From positions 1 through 64,000 of the forward strand of contig NZ_WNJO01000009.1 of assembly GCF_009720675.1 (NCBI RefSeq): 64,000 nucleotides of DNA, given 5' to 3'. Position 1 is the stretch's first letter. Every line of letters begins with the position of its first letter. Both the position numbers and the translations under genes were made by a program. Positions 11,131-21,245 of this stretch are shown here, one piece after another. This DNA comes from Secundilactobacillus folii (lineage in GTDB: Bacteria > Bacillota > Bacilli > Lactobacillales > Lactobacillaceae). The notes beneath the pieces were generated by a model. The model worked only from the letters and a program-made list of their open reading frames with translations, was not told where the DNA came from and made no database searches.

Positions 11131-11619
11131 GTGAATAATATCGTTAAGGGAATCGCTGTCGTGGGTTTATCAGTTGTTGCGTTAGGTACAACCTCGGTGA
11201 CTGCTAGTGCCAGTTCGGAGTTTAAATCACACCAGCCAGTGCCAAGGTCATTTCGAGGAACTTGGTACAGTAAACGAAGCCTATCAAAGAACAGCGCCGT
11301 GAGATTTACGACCCACACGTTTACAACTTGGTCGGACGGCTACAAGTCGATTGGCACAAATAAGATGACTGGGGTGGGTCACCAACACGGGCATACTTAT
11401 ATTGCTGGCCTGTACACTGAACATTCTAAGGGCTCTGCCTGGTATGCGTTTGAAGTTGGGCGTTTCTTCGAAGTCCCCGGTTGGCGATACACCCATGCTC
11501 ACTTGAGAAAGCATGGTAAAGTGCATCGGTATCCGGCGCTGGAACGGTCATACTCGCATTACTTCGGCAAGCATTCTGGGAAGAATGTTTACTTCTTTAA
11601 GGCTGGGGCGTGGAAGTAG
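11131..11619 (+). CDS. Small secreted protein, PxxxRGxWY family
   Basis: A 162-residue protein with a clear signal peptide (MNNIVKGIAVVGLSVVALG, cleavage after an ASA site near residue 28), then VPRSFRGTWYSKR and a mature part rich in His, Tyr, Trp and Lys. GTG is the start: GGGAGG lies 8 bases upstream, and the ATG six bases earlier runs into a stop at once. It is followed by a strong terminator, so it is probably a single-gene transcript. Like its paralogues it has no Cys, no LPxTG and no lipobox, so it should be released or held by charge. Function unknown. Confidence 0.85.
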   Translation: MNNIVKGIAVVGLSVVALGTTSVTASASSEFKSHQPVPRSFRGTWYSKRSLSKNSAVRFTTHTFTTWSDGYKSIGTNKMTGVGHQHGHTYIAGLYTEHSKGSAWYAFEVGRFFEVPGWRYTHAHLRKHGKVHRYPALERSYSHYFGKHSGKNVYFFKAGAWK

Positions 11620-11649
11620 TTCTGGGGTTTAGTTCAGCACAAAATAAAG

Positions 11650-11720
11650 AACCGGGAATGACGAGTTTCTCAAAGCTCTATAGCAACTTTGAGAGCACCC
11701 GTCACTCCCGGTTATTTTTT
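11650..11720 (+). terminator. Rho-independent terminator
   Basis: Arms ACCGGGAATGACG (11651) and CGTCACTCCCGGT (ending 11712), with an inner CTCAAAG/CTTTGAG pair, followed by a run of T. It ends the secreted-protein gene at 11131. Confidence 0.9.
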
Positions 11721-11849
11721 GCACCTCAGTTTAATTAATTGAGACGATAAATGTTCTTTCAATAAATGGTCAATTGCATTATATTTCTGAAGATTGTGCT
11801 TGACCAGTCTGGCCGTATTTTATAATCTACGACTTTGCAGTATCCTACA

Positions 11850-12956
11850 CTATTCAGGCATCACCAGAATTGGCTTAACGACTTTCCCATTCTTGGAGTC
11901 CTCGAACGCTTGGTTGACCTGATCAAGATCATAGAACTTAACCAGCTTATCGAACGGGAACTGCCCCTGCTTGAACAGGTGAATTAGCTTTGGAATGAAG
12001 ATCTTTGGTAGTGATGAACCTTGGAGGACGCCTTTAACCGTGTGTTCAAAGGCTAAGAAGTCAAACGCCATATTGAATTCACCTTTAAGAGCACCACCAA
12101 TGATTGCTACAGTGCCAAAGATACCAACGGAACGTACCGCTTCCTCAGCCAGACCATTTACCCCAGCCGCAACAACGGCATAATCTACCCCACCAGCAGC
12201 AATTTTTTGAACCTCAGCGGGAACGTCAGACGTGGACTTACTATTAATCACATTTGTCGCACCAAGCTCCTGTGCCAACTCCAGACGATTATCGAAGACG
12301 TCAACGGCAATAATTGGATCACAATGAGCTATCTTAGCTGCCATTATTGCGGCTAAACCAACAGTTCCTGTCCCAAAAACGATGATACCATCACCTGGTT
12401 GAGGATCAAGTTCATTCAAGACCGTTCCCGCACCAGTTTGCAGACCGCAGCCCAAAGGTCCTAATAGTTTTAAGTCAACACTATCATCAACCTTGGCAAC
12501 GTTTCGCGCTTGAACTTTCATGTATGAGCCAAAAGATGACTGCTGGAAAAACGAACTCAGCGGTTTACCATCCATACTGTAACGCATGCCACCGTCAATA
12601 TCTTTACCGCCAAAAGTCAATTCATTCATCCGCTCACAGGCGTATGGATGACCAAGCACACATTGCTTGCAAGTCCCACAACTAGCATAGGAAACCGTCA
12701 CGTGATCGCCTGGTTTAAATTCAGATACTGATGCACCCACCTTCTGAACGATACCGGCACCCTCGTGACCGAGAATCATTGGGATAGGAGATTGCCCAGT
12801 TGGTCCACCATTTGACTCCAAAATATCCATGCTGCAAATTCCACTCGCGACTGTTTTCACCAGAATCTCATCCGCTTTAAGATGGTCATCTAATTCCACG
12901 TCTCGAATAGATAGATTTGCGCCCTGTTTTTCTGCTACAGCTGCTGTGATCTGCAT
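11850..12956 (-). CDS. Zinc-dependent alcohol dehydrogenase (aryl-alcohol type, MDR family)
   Basis: A 368-residue cytoplasmic NAD(P)-dependent dehydrogenase that interconverts an alcohol and an aldehyde. Catalytic zinc ligands are visible: Cys41 (SGICSMD), His64-Glu65 (GHEGAG) and Cys170. The structural zinc site has four Cys between residues 93 and 107 (CGTCKQC and HPYAC). The NAD fold shows GTGTVG near 196. Pattern and length fit the XylB/AreB-like aryl-alcohol group, but the true substrate is not determined. The start at 12956 puts 7 bases after GGAGG; an adjacent ATG at 12959 is the alternative. It lies downstream of a TetR-family gene in the same orientation, which may control it. Confidence 0.85.
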   Translation of the reverse strand: MQITAAVAEKQGANLSIRDVELDDHLKADEILVKTVASGICSMDILESNGGPTGQSPIPMILGHEGAGIVQKVGASVSEFKPGDHVTVSYASCGTCKQCVLGHPYACERMNELTFGGKDIDGGMRYSMDGKPLSSFFQQSSFGSYMKVQARNVAKVDDSVDLKLLGPLGCGLQTGAGTVLNELDPQPGDGIIVFGTGTVGLAAIMAAKIAHCDPIIAVDVFDNRLELAQELGATNVINSKSTSDVPAEVQKIAAGGVDYAVVAAGVNGLAEEAVRSVGIFGTVAIIGGALKGEFNMAFDFLAFEHTVKGVLQGSSLPKIFIPKLIHLFKQGQFPFDKLVKFYDLDQVNQAFEDSKNGKVVKPILVMPE

Positions 12957-13117
12957 CATAAAACCTCCAGTCATATGTCTTGATTAAAACAAACTTTTTC
13001 AACATCAAGATATCATGCTTGGGGGGTTAAGTTTCGTGTCACTTATTGAGTTTGTGTCACATTTAACAAGTAGCCTATTTTTTGCTGAATCTAATTTGGC
13101 AAACTCATTTCCATCAG

Positions 13118-13666
13118 CTATTCAAATAGAAATTGACACCGATTATTAATTGACATGCATAGTTCCACAAGAGAATCAATGTCCTGATAATTCTGATTCT
13201 TAATCAAAAAAGCCCGAAGAAAAGAATAGGTCGCTCCTGCATATGAATCAGTGATAATTTCGTCATTTAAATGACTGACATTATTCATTGCCATTATTTT
13301 ATGGTTCATATAAGAAATATTGCTAATGAAAATACGACCTAGATTGGCCCACTCAATCAATTCAAAGAAACTCCTGTGCTTGGACCAATATGTCAGTAGC
13401 ATCTTCATCATAACTTCAGGTGTCAGTGTAGTTTGACGGAATTGGGAAATCATTTTTAGCTTAAAGTTATGAATCCTAAGCGAGATAATATCGTCCTTAT
13501 CTTGATAGTGGCGGTAAAAAGTCTGTCGTGAGATACCAGCTTTCTCAGCCAGTTGTTTAATGGTCAGTGCTTGATAGTCTACTCCCTTGGATTTAAAAGA
13601 GAGTAGAGCTTGATAGAGTTTCTCTTCAGTTTGTTGTACACGCACGTTGGGCTTAGTCGTTATCAT
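13118..13666 (-). CDS. TetR/AcrR-family transcriptional regulator
   Basis: A 182-residue dimeric DNA-binding repressor type. The N-terminal helix-turn-helix is clear: LTIKQLAEKAGISRQTFYRHY near residues 38-58, followed by KDDI as in most TetR proteins. The C-terminal ligand domain is diverged and its ligand cannot be told. The gene lies upstream of, and in the same orientation as, the zinc alcohol dehydrogenase, about 160 bases apart. A role in controlling that gene is an inference from position. The start ATG at 13666 has AAAGGA about 9 bases upstream. Confidence 0.85.
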   Translation of the reverse strand: MITTKPNVRVQQTEEKLYQALLSFKSKGVDYQALTIKQLAEKAGISRQTFYRHYQDKDDIISLRIHNFKLKMISQFRQTTLTPEVMMKMLLTYWSKHRSFFELIEWANLGRIFISNISYMNHKIMAMNNVSHLNDEIITDSYAGATYSFLRAFLIKNQNYQDIDSLVELCMSINNRCQFLFE

Positions 13667-13779
13667 TATTGATGGTTCCTTTCGAGATTTTGGGTTATTT
13701 ATATGTTTTATTGCCTCAGTATGCCATTTATTTCACTCATTTCGCAAGTTCAGACAAAGGAAACACAATATAGACAGAG

Positions 13780-14454
13780 TCACGATTGATTGCCCTCCGC
13801 AATTCTCTCCAACTCTTGACGATCCTGGATCAAGTAGCTCCGGTGACCCTGCTTTGAGAGCAGACCAGCATCCATAAATTCACGCAACACGTATAGCAAG
13901 TGCCGGTAGGACACCCCGAGAAATTCTGAGACCTCGGTGTGCTTTTCTTTGTACACGCCATTGTGTTCGGTCATTAAAATAAACGCGGCCAGCCGCTCTG
14001 ATAGAGTCGACGTTTGGTTCTTGGAGGCAACGCGAATGTTGCGGGTATTTTTATGCGCCAAATAGAGGCAAATGTGCTTCAAAAAGATTGGGTCTACTAG
14101 TAATTGCTTTTGGATACGGTGAATTGGTAACGCTAGGCATAAACAATCGCCTATTGCCTGGACACTAAACGGATCCCCAGTTGGGTCAATCAGCTCCATC
14201 TCACCAATAAAACATGGCGGGGTAAAGAAATCAATCAGCATGGTTTTGCCATTGGCAGTCACATCGTATAATTTCGCCCGACCCTTTATCAAATAGAATA
14301 GGTACTGAGGTTGGGACGTACTTTTGATAATAAACGAGTTGGCAGGCATTCGAAAAAGTTTTGTGAGTGGCCTAATGTCAGTTGTAAATAGATCTTCAAA
14401 ATGGTTTTGGTCGATCAGCCGTTGCTTTTCCGCTAAATTAAAAATTTCCTCCAT
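13780..14454 (-). CDS. yeiL: Crp/Fnr-family regulator, YeiL-like
   Basis: A 224-residue protein with an N-terminal cyclic-nucleotide-type beta-roll (SFIIKSTSQPQYLFYLIKGR, residues 40-60, and FIGEMELI near 87) and a C-terminal winged helix (VSEFLGVSYRHLLYVLREF near 180). It is divergent from a nucleoside hydrolase and a nucleoside transporter, the same trio as yeiL-rihB-nupX in enteric bacteria, so it likely controls nucleoside use. No Fnr-type N-terminal cysteine cluster is present. The start at 14454 follows GGAGG by 5 bases; a TTG start four codons upstream is possible. A Crp-like palindrome lies just upstream at 14468-14483. Confidence 0.8.
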   Translation of the reverse strand: MEEIFNLAEKQRLIDQNHFEDLFTTDIRPLTKLFRMPANSFIIKSTSQPQYLFYLIKGRAKLYDVTANGKTMLIDFFTPPCFIGEMELIDPTGDPFSVQAIGDCLCLALPIHRIQKQLLVDPIFLKHICLYLAHKNTRNIRVASKNQTSTLSERLAAFILMTEHNGVYKEKHTEVSEFLGVSYRHLLYVLREFMDAGLLSKQGHRSYLIQDRQELERIAEGNQS

Positions 14455-14467
14455 ATTTTCCTCCAAC

Positions 14468-14483
14468 TGTGAGATTTCTCATA
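14468..14483. promoter_or_regulatory. Crp/Fnr-type operator candidate
   Basis: TGTGA, six bases, then TCATA: close to the TGTGA-N6-TCACA pattern bound by Crp-family proteins. It lies in the divergent region between the YeiL-like regulator and the nucleoside hydrolase, directly upstream of the regulator's ribosome-binding site. Binding by this regulator is an inference. Confidence 0.45.
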
Positions 14484-14561
14484 CTTACTGTATCAAGCAC
14501 GCCATTATAATTCAACCAGTAAGTAAGGGCTTACACTTTTGAAAATACAGGAGGATTTACA

Positions 14562-15491
14562 ATGACTGCACGAAAAATTATTCTTGATTGCGACCCAGGG
14601 CATGATGATGCGATTGCAATGTTAATGGCAAATGCCCACCCGAATATTGATTTACTCGGGATCACCATTGTCGCTGGCAATCAAACATTAGCCAAAACGA
14701 CTACTAATGCATTAAACGTTGCACAATTGCTTGATATTAACACCAAAATTTATCCCGGTATGCCACAGCCGCTTGTTCGCGAACAAGTGGTCGCAGGTAA
14801 CGTCCACGGCAAGACCGGTCTTGATGGCCCAACCTTCCCTGCTCTTCACCGGACGGCAGAAAAGAAGAATGGGGTTCAATTTATTATCGACACCCTAATG
14901 GCTAGTGATGGTGACGTGACCTTAGTGCCTACTGGTCCACTCACTAACATTGCGACTGCCATGCGTACTGAACCCCTGATCATTCCTAAGATTCAAGAAA
15001 TTGTCCTGATGGGTGGCGCCTATGGGACGGGCAACTTTACACCTTCTGCTGAATTTAACATTTTTGCCGATCCAGAAGCTGCCCATGTCGTCTTTAAATC
15101 GGGTGTACCAATTGTCATGATGGGACTTGATTTAACAAACCAGACCATTTGTACACCGGACATCATTGAGCGCATGGAGGCGATTGGTAATAAGGCTGGC
15201 AAGCTATTCGGCGATCTGATGCGCTTCACGCTTAAGACTCAGTTTGAAGAATTTGGCTTAAAGGCTGGACCCATTCACGACGCGACAACCATCGGTTACC
15301 TCATCGATCCATCGCTGTTTGAGACCCAGGACATGTTTGTAGAAGTCGATATCAATCGTGGACCATGTTACGGTCGGACGGTATGCGACGAGAATAGCGT
15401 TTTAAAACAACAACCTAACGCTAAAGTGGGCAAGGGCATCAATCATGACGGATTCTTTGATTTAGTGGCTGATTGCATTAAGACCTATTAA
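14562..15491 (+). CDS. rihB: Nucleoside hydrolase (ribonucleoside hydrolase, RihB-like)
   Basis: A 309-residue enzyme that splits nucleosides into base and ribose. The signature [13 protein letters not shown] near residue 10 carries the calcium-binding Asp residues of the inosine-uridine preferring family. [17 protein letters not shown] near 155-170 and the catalytic HDATT near 240 are also present. Length is normal. Neighbours are a divergent YeiL-like regulator and a downstream nucleoside transporter 29 bases away, so import and cleavage are probably co-transcribed. Pyrimidine preference (RihB) is inferred only from the cluster. The AGGAGG site upstream is good. Confidence 0.9.
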   Translation: MTARKIILDCDPGHDDAIAMLMANAHPNIDLLGITIVAGNQTLAKTTTNALNVAQLLDINTKIYPGMPQPLVREQVVAGNVHGKTGLDGPTFPALHRTAEKKNGVQFIIDTLMASDGDVTLVPTGPLTNIATAMRTEPLIIPKIQEIVLMGGAYGTGNFTPSAEFNIFADPEAAHVVFKSGVPIVMMGLDLTNQTICTPDIIERMEAIGNKAGKLFGDLMRFTLKTQFEEFGLKAGPIHDATTIGYLIDPSLFETQDMFVEVDINRGPCYGRTVCDENSVLKQQPNAKVGKGINHDGFFDLVADCIKTY

Positions 15492-15520
15492 GCGGCTTTT
15501 TAGAAAGGATTTGAAGATCA

Positions 15521-16753
15521 ATGTATGTGGCAATCAATATTTTAGGCCTGTTTGTATTTGTTTTGATCGGTTACCTTTTTTCTAAGAAAAGACGCGATAT
15601 CAACTGGCGATCAGTCAGCATCATGATTGCAATCAACTTAATTTTAGCCTGGTTCTTCACGAGCTTCAGTGCTGGCCGGGCTGTCGTAAAAGCGGCGGCA
15701 GAGGGCTTCAACTGGTTAGTGCAAGTTGCTTATCAAGGAATTGTATTTGCCCTCCCAAACTGGGTAACACCGCAATTTGGCGGTACTGCAAAATCAATGA
15801 ACTTTGTGACCAGCGCCCTGCTGCCAGTCTTGATGATTGTGCCACTCTTCGACATTCTCACTTATATTGGCGTTTTGCCGTGGATTATTAAGTGGATCGG
15901 TCGAGGGTTATCTTATATCACTGGTCAACCACGGTTTGAATCATTCTTCGCCGTTGAGATGATGTTTTTAGGCAATACAGAAGTGCTAGCCATCTCAGGC
16001 ATTCAATTACGGCAAATGCGAGCTGAACGTAACGTGACTTTAGCCATGATGTCCATGAGTTGCGTCACCGCCTCCATTCTGGGTGCATACACGCAGATGG
16101 TTCCAGGCCAGTTCGTGCTCACTGCCGTCCCAATTAATGTGATCAATGCGATTATCGTGACTAACTTGCTCAATCCAGTCAAGGTCTCACCCGAAGAGGA
16201 TACGATTGCAACGGTTGGTTCAGAAGATACTGACAACAACGGCAAGCGTGAACCCTTCTTCTCTTTTCTGGGAGATTCCATTCTGGGTGCTGGTCGACTG
16301 GTCTTGATCATTACGGCTAACGTCATCGCTTTCGTGGCCTTGGCAGCTTTGGCTGACAAGCTCCTAGCGCTCATTTGGAAGCCTTTGTCACTAGAGGGTA
16401 TTCTAGGCGTGGTCATGTTCCCATTTGCTTGGTTGTTGGGAATGCCGGTTCATCAAGCCTGGATACTATCGCAGGATATGGGTCTTAAACTAGTGACCAA
16501 CGAATTCGTTGTCATGGGTAAAGTCGCCGGTAGCGTGATCAACAGCTACACACCTCATTTAAGAGCCGTTTTGACCGTCTTTTTAACTTCCTTCGCTAAC
16601 TTTGGCACCACCGGTATGATTATCGGTGCCTTCAAAGGCTTAGTAGATAAAGCAAAAAATGACTTAATTGCGAAAAACGTCGGATACATGTTGCTCTCTG
16701 GCATTTTAGTGTCATTGCTTTCAGCGGGGTTTGTTGGACTGTTTGTTTGGTAG
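15521..16753 (+). CDS. nupX: Nucleoside transporter, NupC/NupX (CNT) family
   Basis: A 410-residue integral membrane protein with about ten hydrophobic segments. The core has the CNT-type hairpin region (FLGNTEVLAISGIQLRQM near 150-167, comparable to the GQTEAP motif of CNT transporters) and a cytoplasmic acidic loop (PEEDTIATVGSEDTDNNGKR near 225). It should bring nucleosides in with a proton or sodium ion. It follows the nucleoside hydrolase by 29 bases with an AGAAAGGA site. Together with the divergent YeiL-like gene this is the conserved yeiL-rihB-nupX arrangement. Confidence 0.85.
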   Translation: MYVAINILGLFVFVLIGYLFSKKRRDINWRSVSIMIAINLILAWFFTSFSAGRAVVKAAAEGFNWLVQVAYQGIVFALPNWVTPQFGGTAKSMNFVTSALLPVLMIVPLFDILTYIGVLPWIIKWIGRGLSYITGQPRFESFFAVEMMFLGNTEVLAISGIQLRQMRAERNVTLAMMSMSCVTASILGAYTQMVPGQFVLTAVPINVINAIIVTNLLNPVKVSPEEDTIATVGSEDTDNNGKREPFFSFLGDSILGAGRLVLIITANVIAFVALAALADKLLALIWKPLSLEGILGVVMFPFAWLLGMPVHQAWILSQDMGLKLVTNEFVVMGKVAGSVINSYTPHLRAVLTVFLTSFANFGTTGMIIGAFKGLVDKAKNDLIAKNVGYMLLSGILVSLLSAGFVGLFVW

Positions 16754-16773
16754 GTTGAATCATTTCTATAATT

Positions 16774-16842
16774 AAAAAGAGCCTGTACTCTTTGATATCG
16801 ATGGTAACCATCAATACCAGAAAGTTCAGACTCTCTTTTGTT
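16774..16842. terminator. Convergent terminator
   Basis: AAAAGAG near 16775 pairs with CTCTCTTTT near 16831, with an inner ATGGT/ACCAT pair. It lies between the plus-strand transporter and the minus-strand OxlT-like gene and may serve both. Confidence 0.65.
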
Positions 16843-16857
16843 TCAGTACATTAAACA

Positions 16858-18072
16858 CTAGGCGCGTTTACGCATCATTCGTGGATATACGAAGTTCAAT
16901 ACTAACCCAACGATTGCGATCCCTATCGCCACATAGAACGCTTGAGCGTAACTGCCACCGCTTGAAGCGGCAATGCTGCCAGCCGTCTTAGGTCCAAAGA
17001 ACGCAGCCAGTGAATAACCAATGAAAACAATACCATAATTGACACCCTGATTCACTGGACCAAAGTTTTCCATGACCATTGGCGGGAAGACGCCCATTAC
17101 CCCACCGAAGCAGAGCCCTAAAGCAATAATTCCGACTGCGAAACCAGCGACGGAAGACAACGATACCAACGCAATAAAGGCTAAAATAATCACGATAAAG
17201 ATCACGTATAAGGTATTGGTCCGGCCAATTTTATCCGACACACTGCCCCAGATAATACGACCTAAACAATTACAGAGTGAATAGATGCTGACGTACCCAG
17301 CTGCTGCAACGGCACTCAGTTTAAACATTTGCTGACCAATCACCGAAGCGTTTGAAGCAATCATTAAACCGGAGAACGCACCCGTAAAGAGCATCAAGAA
17401 GATCACATAAAAAATGGGCGTTTTTAACATTGCAGTCCAGTTCTTATTAGCAACAGTTTCAGTTGGATGACCATCCTCAGTATTCTGCCAGCCTTCTGGT
17501 ACAAAGTTCTTTGGTGCCGACTTTATACAGAAGCTTGCGATAGCAACGATGATAATATAGGCAATTCCTAAGACCCGGAAAGCATACATAACGTCGTGAC
17601 TTTCAATTAAGGCGTTGGCAATTGGTGCCGCAATGATGGCTGCACCACCCATACCAGCCGTAATAATTCCTGAAGCTAAGCCTTTCTTATCAGGGAACAA
17701 TTTTATTGTATTACTCAAACAACCAGAATAAGCTAACCCTTGGCCTAATCCTGCCAGCAGTCCGTATGTGAGATACAGCATTCCTGTGCTGGTGGCTAAA
17801 CCAGACAGGAAGAAGCCAAGGCCAAACATTAATCCACCAATGGTAATTGACCATTTTGCCCAACCTTTATCGGTGAAATAACCCCCTAAAATCATTGGAA
17901 TAGGTGCCACCGCTGAGTTAATGGTAAACGCGATCATAATATCTGGCAGACTCCAGCCCTTTGCAGCACTCAATGGCCCTGCTAGAACACTAAATGCATA
18001 AATTGCACCCGTACACAGTAATACTAGCGTTGAGGCCGCTAATATGAGCCAACGATTGATTTTAACCGTCAT
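16858..18072 (-). CDS. hcrC: MFS transporter, OxlT/OFA type (HcrC-like)
   Basis: A 404-residue permease with 12 predicted membrane helices (first ILAASTLVLLCTGAIYAFSV). It has the OFA-type features TGAIYAFSV in helix 1 and GWSLPDI in the following loop. Members carry oxalate, formate, lactate or other small carboxylates. It lies 17 bases downstream of the fused flavin reductase gene, in the same orientation and order as the transporter of the hcrRABC operon of L. plantarum. Import of hydroxycinnamic acid or export of its reduced product is therefore the likely role. This is inference from context, not from residues. Confidence 0.75.
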   Translation of the reverse strand: MTVKINRWLILAASTLVLLCTGAIYAFSVLAGPLSAAKGWSLPDIMIAFTINSAVAPIPMILGGYFTDKGWAKWSITIGGLMFGLGFFLSGLATSTGMLYLTYGLLAGLGQGLAYSGCLSNTIKLFPDKKGLASGIITAGMGGAAIIAAPIANALIESHDVMYAFRVLGIAYIIIVAIASFCIKSAPKNFVPEGWQNTEDGHPTETVANKNWTAMLKTPIFYVIFLMLFTGAFSGLMIASNASVIGQQMFKLSAVAAAGYVSIYSLCNCLGRIIWGSVSDKIGRTNTLYVIFIVIILAFIALVSLSSVAGFAVGIIALGLCFGGVMGVFPPMVMENFGPVNQGVNYGIVFIGYSLAAFFGPKTAGSIAASSGGSYAQAFYVAIGIAIVGLVLNFVYPRMMRKRA

Positions 18073-18089
18073 CAGTAAAACCCCCTAAA

Positions 18090-20513
18090 TTATTTAACAG
18101 CACTTAACGTGGCAACCTTGCCGGCAATTCGGCCAAAGGTGAAAATGTCAGCCAGTGAATTACCACCGAGCCGATTCCCAGCATGAATTCCCCCAGCAAC
18201 TTCACCCGCAGCAAAAAGATTTGGAATGATGTTACCATTCTTATCGATCACGTGAGCATCCGTATCAATTTTCAATCCACCCATTGTGTGATGGACTGCT
18301 GGTTTCCTTGGTGTGGCATAGAACGGTGCCTTAACCACCTTCAAATCAAACACGTTTTTCCCAAATTCAGGATCAACGCCCTGGTCAACGTATGAATTAT
18401 ACTTAGTAATTGTGTCCTTTAAGACGGCCGGCTCCATTCCAATCTGTTCTGCCAGCCCTTCGATCGTGTCAGAGCGGAATAAAGTGCCTGCTTTGACTTG
18501 TGCATCAATTTTTTCTTGGCTCGTATTGTAGGCCGTTTCTTTGATGTTATCGTCGGCAATGAGATAAAAGAGCCCGCCATTCTTTAAAGCAGCTTTTGAT
18601 AAGACATCGCGTCCTTCATACTCGTTCACGAACCGTTTACCTTGCTGATTGACCATCACAAAGTTAGCTGGTGGCACTTGAAGGCCAGAGAACAGTTCAC
18701 CTGTCTCAGGGTCAGAAACGGGCATCATTTGAGTGAAGCCCATTCCAACTAAATCAGCATTAACACTCTGACCTAGGCGAATCCCATCTCCAGTGATTGC
18801 TGGCGAATTAGAAGTTTTAATATCATCATCGATATGTTCCCAATAGGTGTTGTATTCTTGCAACATCTTTGTATTTGCCCCAAAACCGCCAGAAGCTAAA
18901 ATCACTGCGTCGGCATGCACGATCACTTTTTGGTTGTTCAGACCGAGACCAATTACGCCACGAATTTCGCCGTCTTCCACAATTAGTTTTTTAACCGGAG
19001 TATCAGTCATGATTTGACCATGATTGTCTTCAACAAATTGCTTAAGGGCCGAAATATAGCCGAAGCCTTGGCTCTTCATAGGCTTGTGCCCACGACGCCA
19101 TTTTGCTCCAACGGGCATGGCAACTTGCGATTTATCAAAGTCGACCCCGATCTTCTCCAACCAATCAACGGATTCAAGCGCATGATCAGTCAACTCTTTG
19201 ACTAGATCATAGTTGCCGTAGATTGTATTGCCTTTCAAGTCAGTTCGTTTGCCACCCAAGTAGGTTTGAATTCGGTGAAAAATGGTTGAATCAAATAAGT
19301 ACTCGTTTTGGTCGTTAGTGTTTTCAAGATAGTCTTTAATTTGTTTCTTGAGCGTTCTAAAGTCTGACAGGTACTCTGAGTCGATTGTTGACTCATCGAT
19401 CTTCAACATATCTTGCAGGGTCGTACGCTCGCCACCAATTGCCTTGAATTGACTCTGCCATTCAGGATCAGCAGCGTTCATTGGGCCACCAGCCCGAACG
19501 GTGTTACCCCCTAATGCAGGAAACTTTTCTAATAAGATGACTTTTTTACCTTGCTGAAGAACAGTTGCTGCAGCGCTTAGTCCAGCACCGCCACCACCGA
19601 CAACAACCACATCGGTCGTATATTCGACGGGTTCTGCCTTAACAACTTGTGAGGCTTTAGGCCGGCGCTTAAGGATCTCTGGATCGCCGCCAGCTAACTT
19701 GACTGCCTTAGCAACACCATCAATCACGCCGTTACTAGTCACGGAAGCGCCTGAAACAACATCCACATTCAAGGTTTGTCCATCAACAATTTGTTCAGGG
19801 ATGCGGGTAAATACAGCGTCGGCGATCCCCTCAGTTTCACCACTGGTGTCAATATCAATATTCTCGATTCGATCATCGCTGAATTCAACGGACATTGGCA
19901 GGTCGCCATTATGCCCAACTGCTTTGACTTTGTATGAGCCAGGCGTAACGGTCAGATCTTCAGGTTCGTTCAGCAGTGAAGCGACTTTGGTAAATCGAAT
20001 GAAAGCTTTGAAACAGCTTTCCAAGAAATCAACAGTACCCTCATCTTTAATTTTGCCATGTTCGTCGAAAGCCTTTTTGACATTGCCCAATAGGAATTCA
20101 TGTCCAGGCATCACTAGCGCATTCACACCAGGCGCATCAAGTATTTGACGCAGGTGTAATTGGGCTCGAGATGAACCTTGCACGTCATAGGAAGCACCGA
20201 CGATCATGACTGGTTTTTCATCTAACGGGTGTAACTCATTAGATAACCACTCTATTAGGCTCTTCAATGCTGACGGCAAACTATGATTGTGTTCTGGTGT
20301 CGCTATGATGACGCCATCTGCATCAATTATTTTTTGGTTGATCGCTAAAATAGCATCATTATTTTGGTCAGCAGACTCGTTAAACATTGGTAGTCCAGCC
20401 GTTTCGACAATCTCGATATCGGCTAAGTCTGCGAACTGGGCTTGCATGTACTTAAGTAACATTCGGTTATAGGATTTAGCAGCAGCACTGCCAACAATTC
20501 CAATCAATTTCAT
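18090..20513 (-). CDS. hcrB: Flavin reductase: FMN_red + FMN_bind + fumarate-reductase domains (HcrB-like)
   Basis: An 807-residue fusion. Residues 1-180 form an NADPH-dependent FMN reductase-like flavodoxin domain ([32 protein letters not shown]). Residues 190-275 form an FMN-binding domain with a covalent-flavin motif ([10 protein letters not shown], matching DxxSGA[T/S]). Residues 300-807 are a fumarate-reductase-type FAD domain ([33 protein letters not shown]). No signal peptide, so it is cytoplasmic. The layout and neighbours match HcrB, which with HcrA reduces the double bond of hydroxycinnamic acids in L. plantarum. A related 2-enoate such as acrylate or urocanate is the alternative. 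The start at 20513 follows GGGAGGA. No ApbE flavin transferase is in the window. Confidence 0.8.
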   Translation of the reverse strand: MKLIGIVGSAAAKSYNRMLLKYMQAQFADLADIEIVETAGLPMFNESADQNNDAILAINQKIIDADGVIIATPEHNHSLPSALKSLIEWLSNELHPLDEKPVMIVGASYDVQGSSRAQLHLRQILDAPGVNALVMPGHEFLLGNVKKAFDEHGKIKDEGTVDFLESCFKAFIRFTKVASLLNEPEDLTVTPGSYKVKAVGHNGDLPMSVEFSDDRIENIDIDTSGETEGIADAVFTRIPEQIVDGQTLNVDVVSGASVTSNGVIDGVAKAVKLAGGDPEILKRRPKASQVVKAEPVEYTTDVVVVGGGGAGLSAAATVLQQGKKVILLEKFPALGGNTVRAGGPMNAADPEWQSQFKAIGGERTTLQDMLKIDESTIDSEYLSDFRTLKKQIKDYLENTNDQNEYLFDSTIFHRIQTYLGGKRTDLKGNTIYGNYDLVKELTDHALESVDWLEKIGVDFDKSQVAMPVGAKWRRGHKPMKSQGFGYISALKQFVEDNHGQIMTDTPVKKLIVEDGEIRGVIGLGLNNQKVIVHADAVILASGGFGANTKMLQEYNTYWEHIDDDIKTSNSPAITGDGIRLGQSVNADLVGMGFTQMMPVSDPETGELFSGLQVPPANFVMVNQQGKRFVNEYEGRDVLSKAALKNGGLFYLIADDNIKETAYNTSQEKIDAQVKAGTLFRSDTIEGLAEQIGMEPAVLKDTITKYNSYVDQGVDPEFGKNVFDLKVVKAPFYATPRKPAVHHTMGGLKIDTDAHVIDKNGNIIPNLFAAGEVAGGIHAGNRLGGNSLADIFTFGRIAGKVATLSAVK

Positions 20514-20526
20514 TTTAGATTCCTCC

Positions 20527-21126
20527 CTAGGCACGTTTCCACAGCGGCACTGCTGGTCGAACAACTTCATGCGCTGTCAACAGTCGTTTAACTTCGCTCG
20601 TAAAATCAATAAACTCGTTGAAGTCCTGCTCTAGTTCTGCAATTTTTTGTGTATCAACTAGCTCGCCGTTTTCATCAAATGCAGATTGGGAATTCCCCAA
20701 CAGAAATTCTGCGCTAGGCATCACTCTGGCGCTGATTTCTGGAGAATCTAAGATCTGACGTAGATGATTCTGTGCTCGTGAAGAACCAAGCGTACCGTGG
20801 GATGCTCCGGTAATCATAACTGGTTTATTATAAAGTACATGAGATGTATATGAAAGCCATTCTAGCAGGGATTTAAGAGCAGCCGGAACAGAATGATCAT
20901 ACTCTGGGGTGCTAATTAGCACGCCATCGGAGTGTTTGATTCGTTCACTGATCTCCTGTACAGGAGCTGGCGCTACCACGTTAGATGGTTCATCAAAGAC
21001 TGGCACATCTTTTATTTCACAAAGTTCGATTTCAGCGTCTTGTTTAAAGTGCTTTTGCATATACTTTAACAACTGACGATTAGTAGAGATATCAGCATTT
21101 GAGCCGACAATAGCAACAAATTTCAT
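20527..21126 (-). CDS. hcrA: NADPH-dependent FMN reductase (HcrA-like)
   Basis: A 199-residue flavodoxin-like protein ([21 protein letters not shown] at the N-terminus; [21 protein letters not shown] near 80-100). It is clearly paralogous to the first 180 residues of the next gene, which begins 13 bases downstream. This suggests that the fusion arose by duplication and joining. By comparison with the L. plantarum hcrRABC operon it should be the small subunit feeding electrons from NAD(P)H to HcrB. The start ATG at 21126 has an AGGAGAT site. It is first in a minus-strand operon with hcrB and hcrC, divergent from a LysR gene. Confidence 0.8.
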   Translation of the reverse strand: MKFVAIVGSNADISTNRQLLKYMQKHFKQDAEIELCEIKDVPVFDEPSNVVAPAPVQEISERIKHSDGVLISTPEYDHSVPAALKSLLEWLSYTSHVLYNKPVMITGASHGTLGSSRAQNHLRQILDSPEISARVMPSAEFLLGNSQSAFDENGELVDTQKIAELEQDFNEFIDFTSEVKRLLTAHEVVRPAVPLWKRA

Positions 21127-21245
21127 AATAATCTCCTTTTTTATTGGATTTCAAAAATAATCATAAAACGCTTCCATCAATTTGTGAAATACTTGTTAAA
21201 CTATTGTATAATAGCTAAAAGACTATTATGGAAGGATGACAGATT
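21127..21245. promoter_or_regulatory. Divergent promoter region, hcrA / hcrR
   Basis: For the LysR gene, TATAAT at 21207-21212 has TTGTGA at 21182-21187, a spacing of 19 bases. The -10 sits inside an imperfect palindrome CTATT-gtat-AATAG (21201-21214), a plausible LysR-protein operator. The divergent layout is typical of a LysR regulator that activates the neighbouring operon when it binds substrate. Confidence 0.5.
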
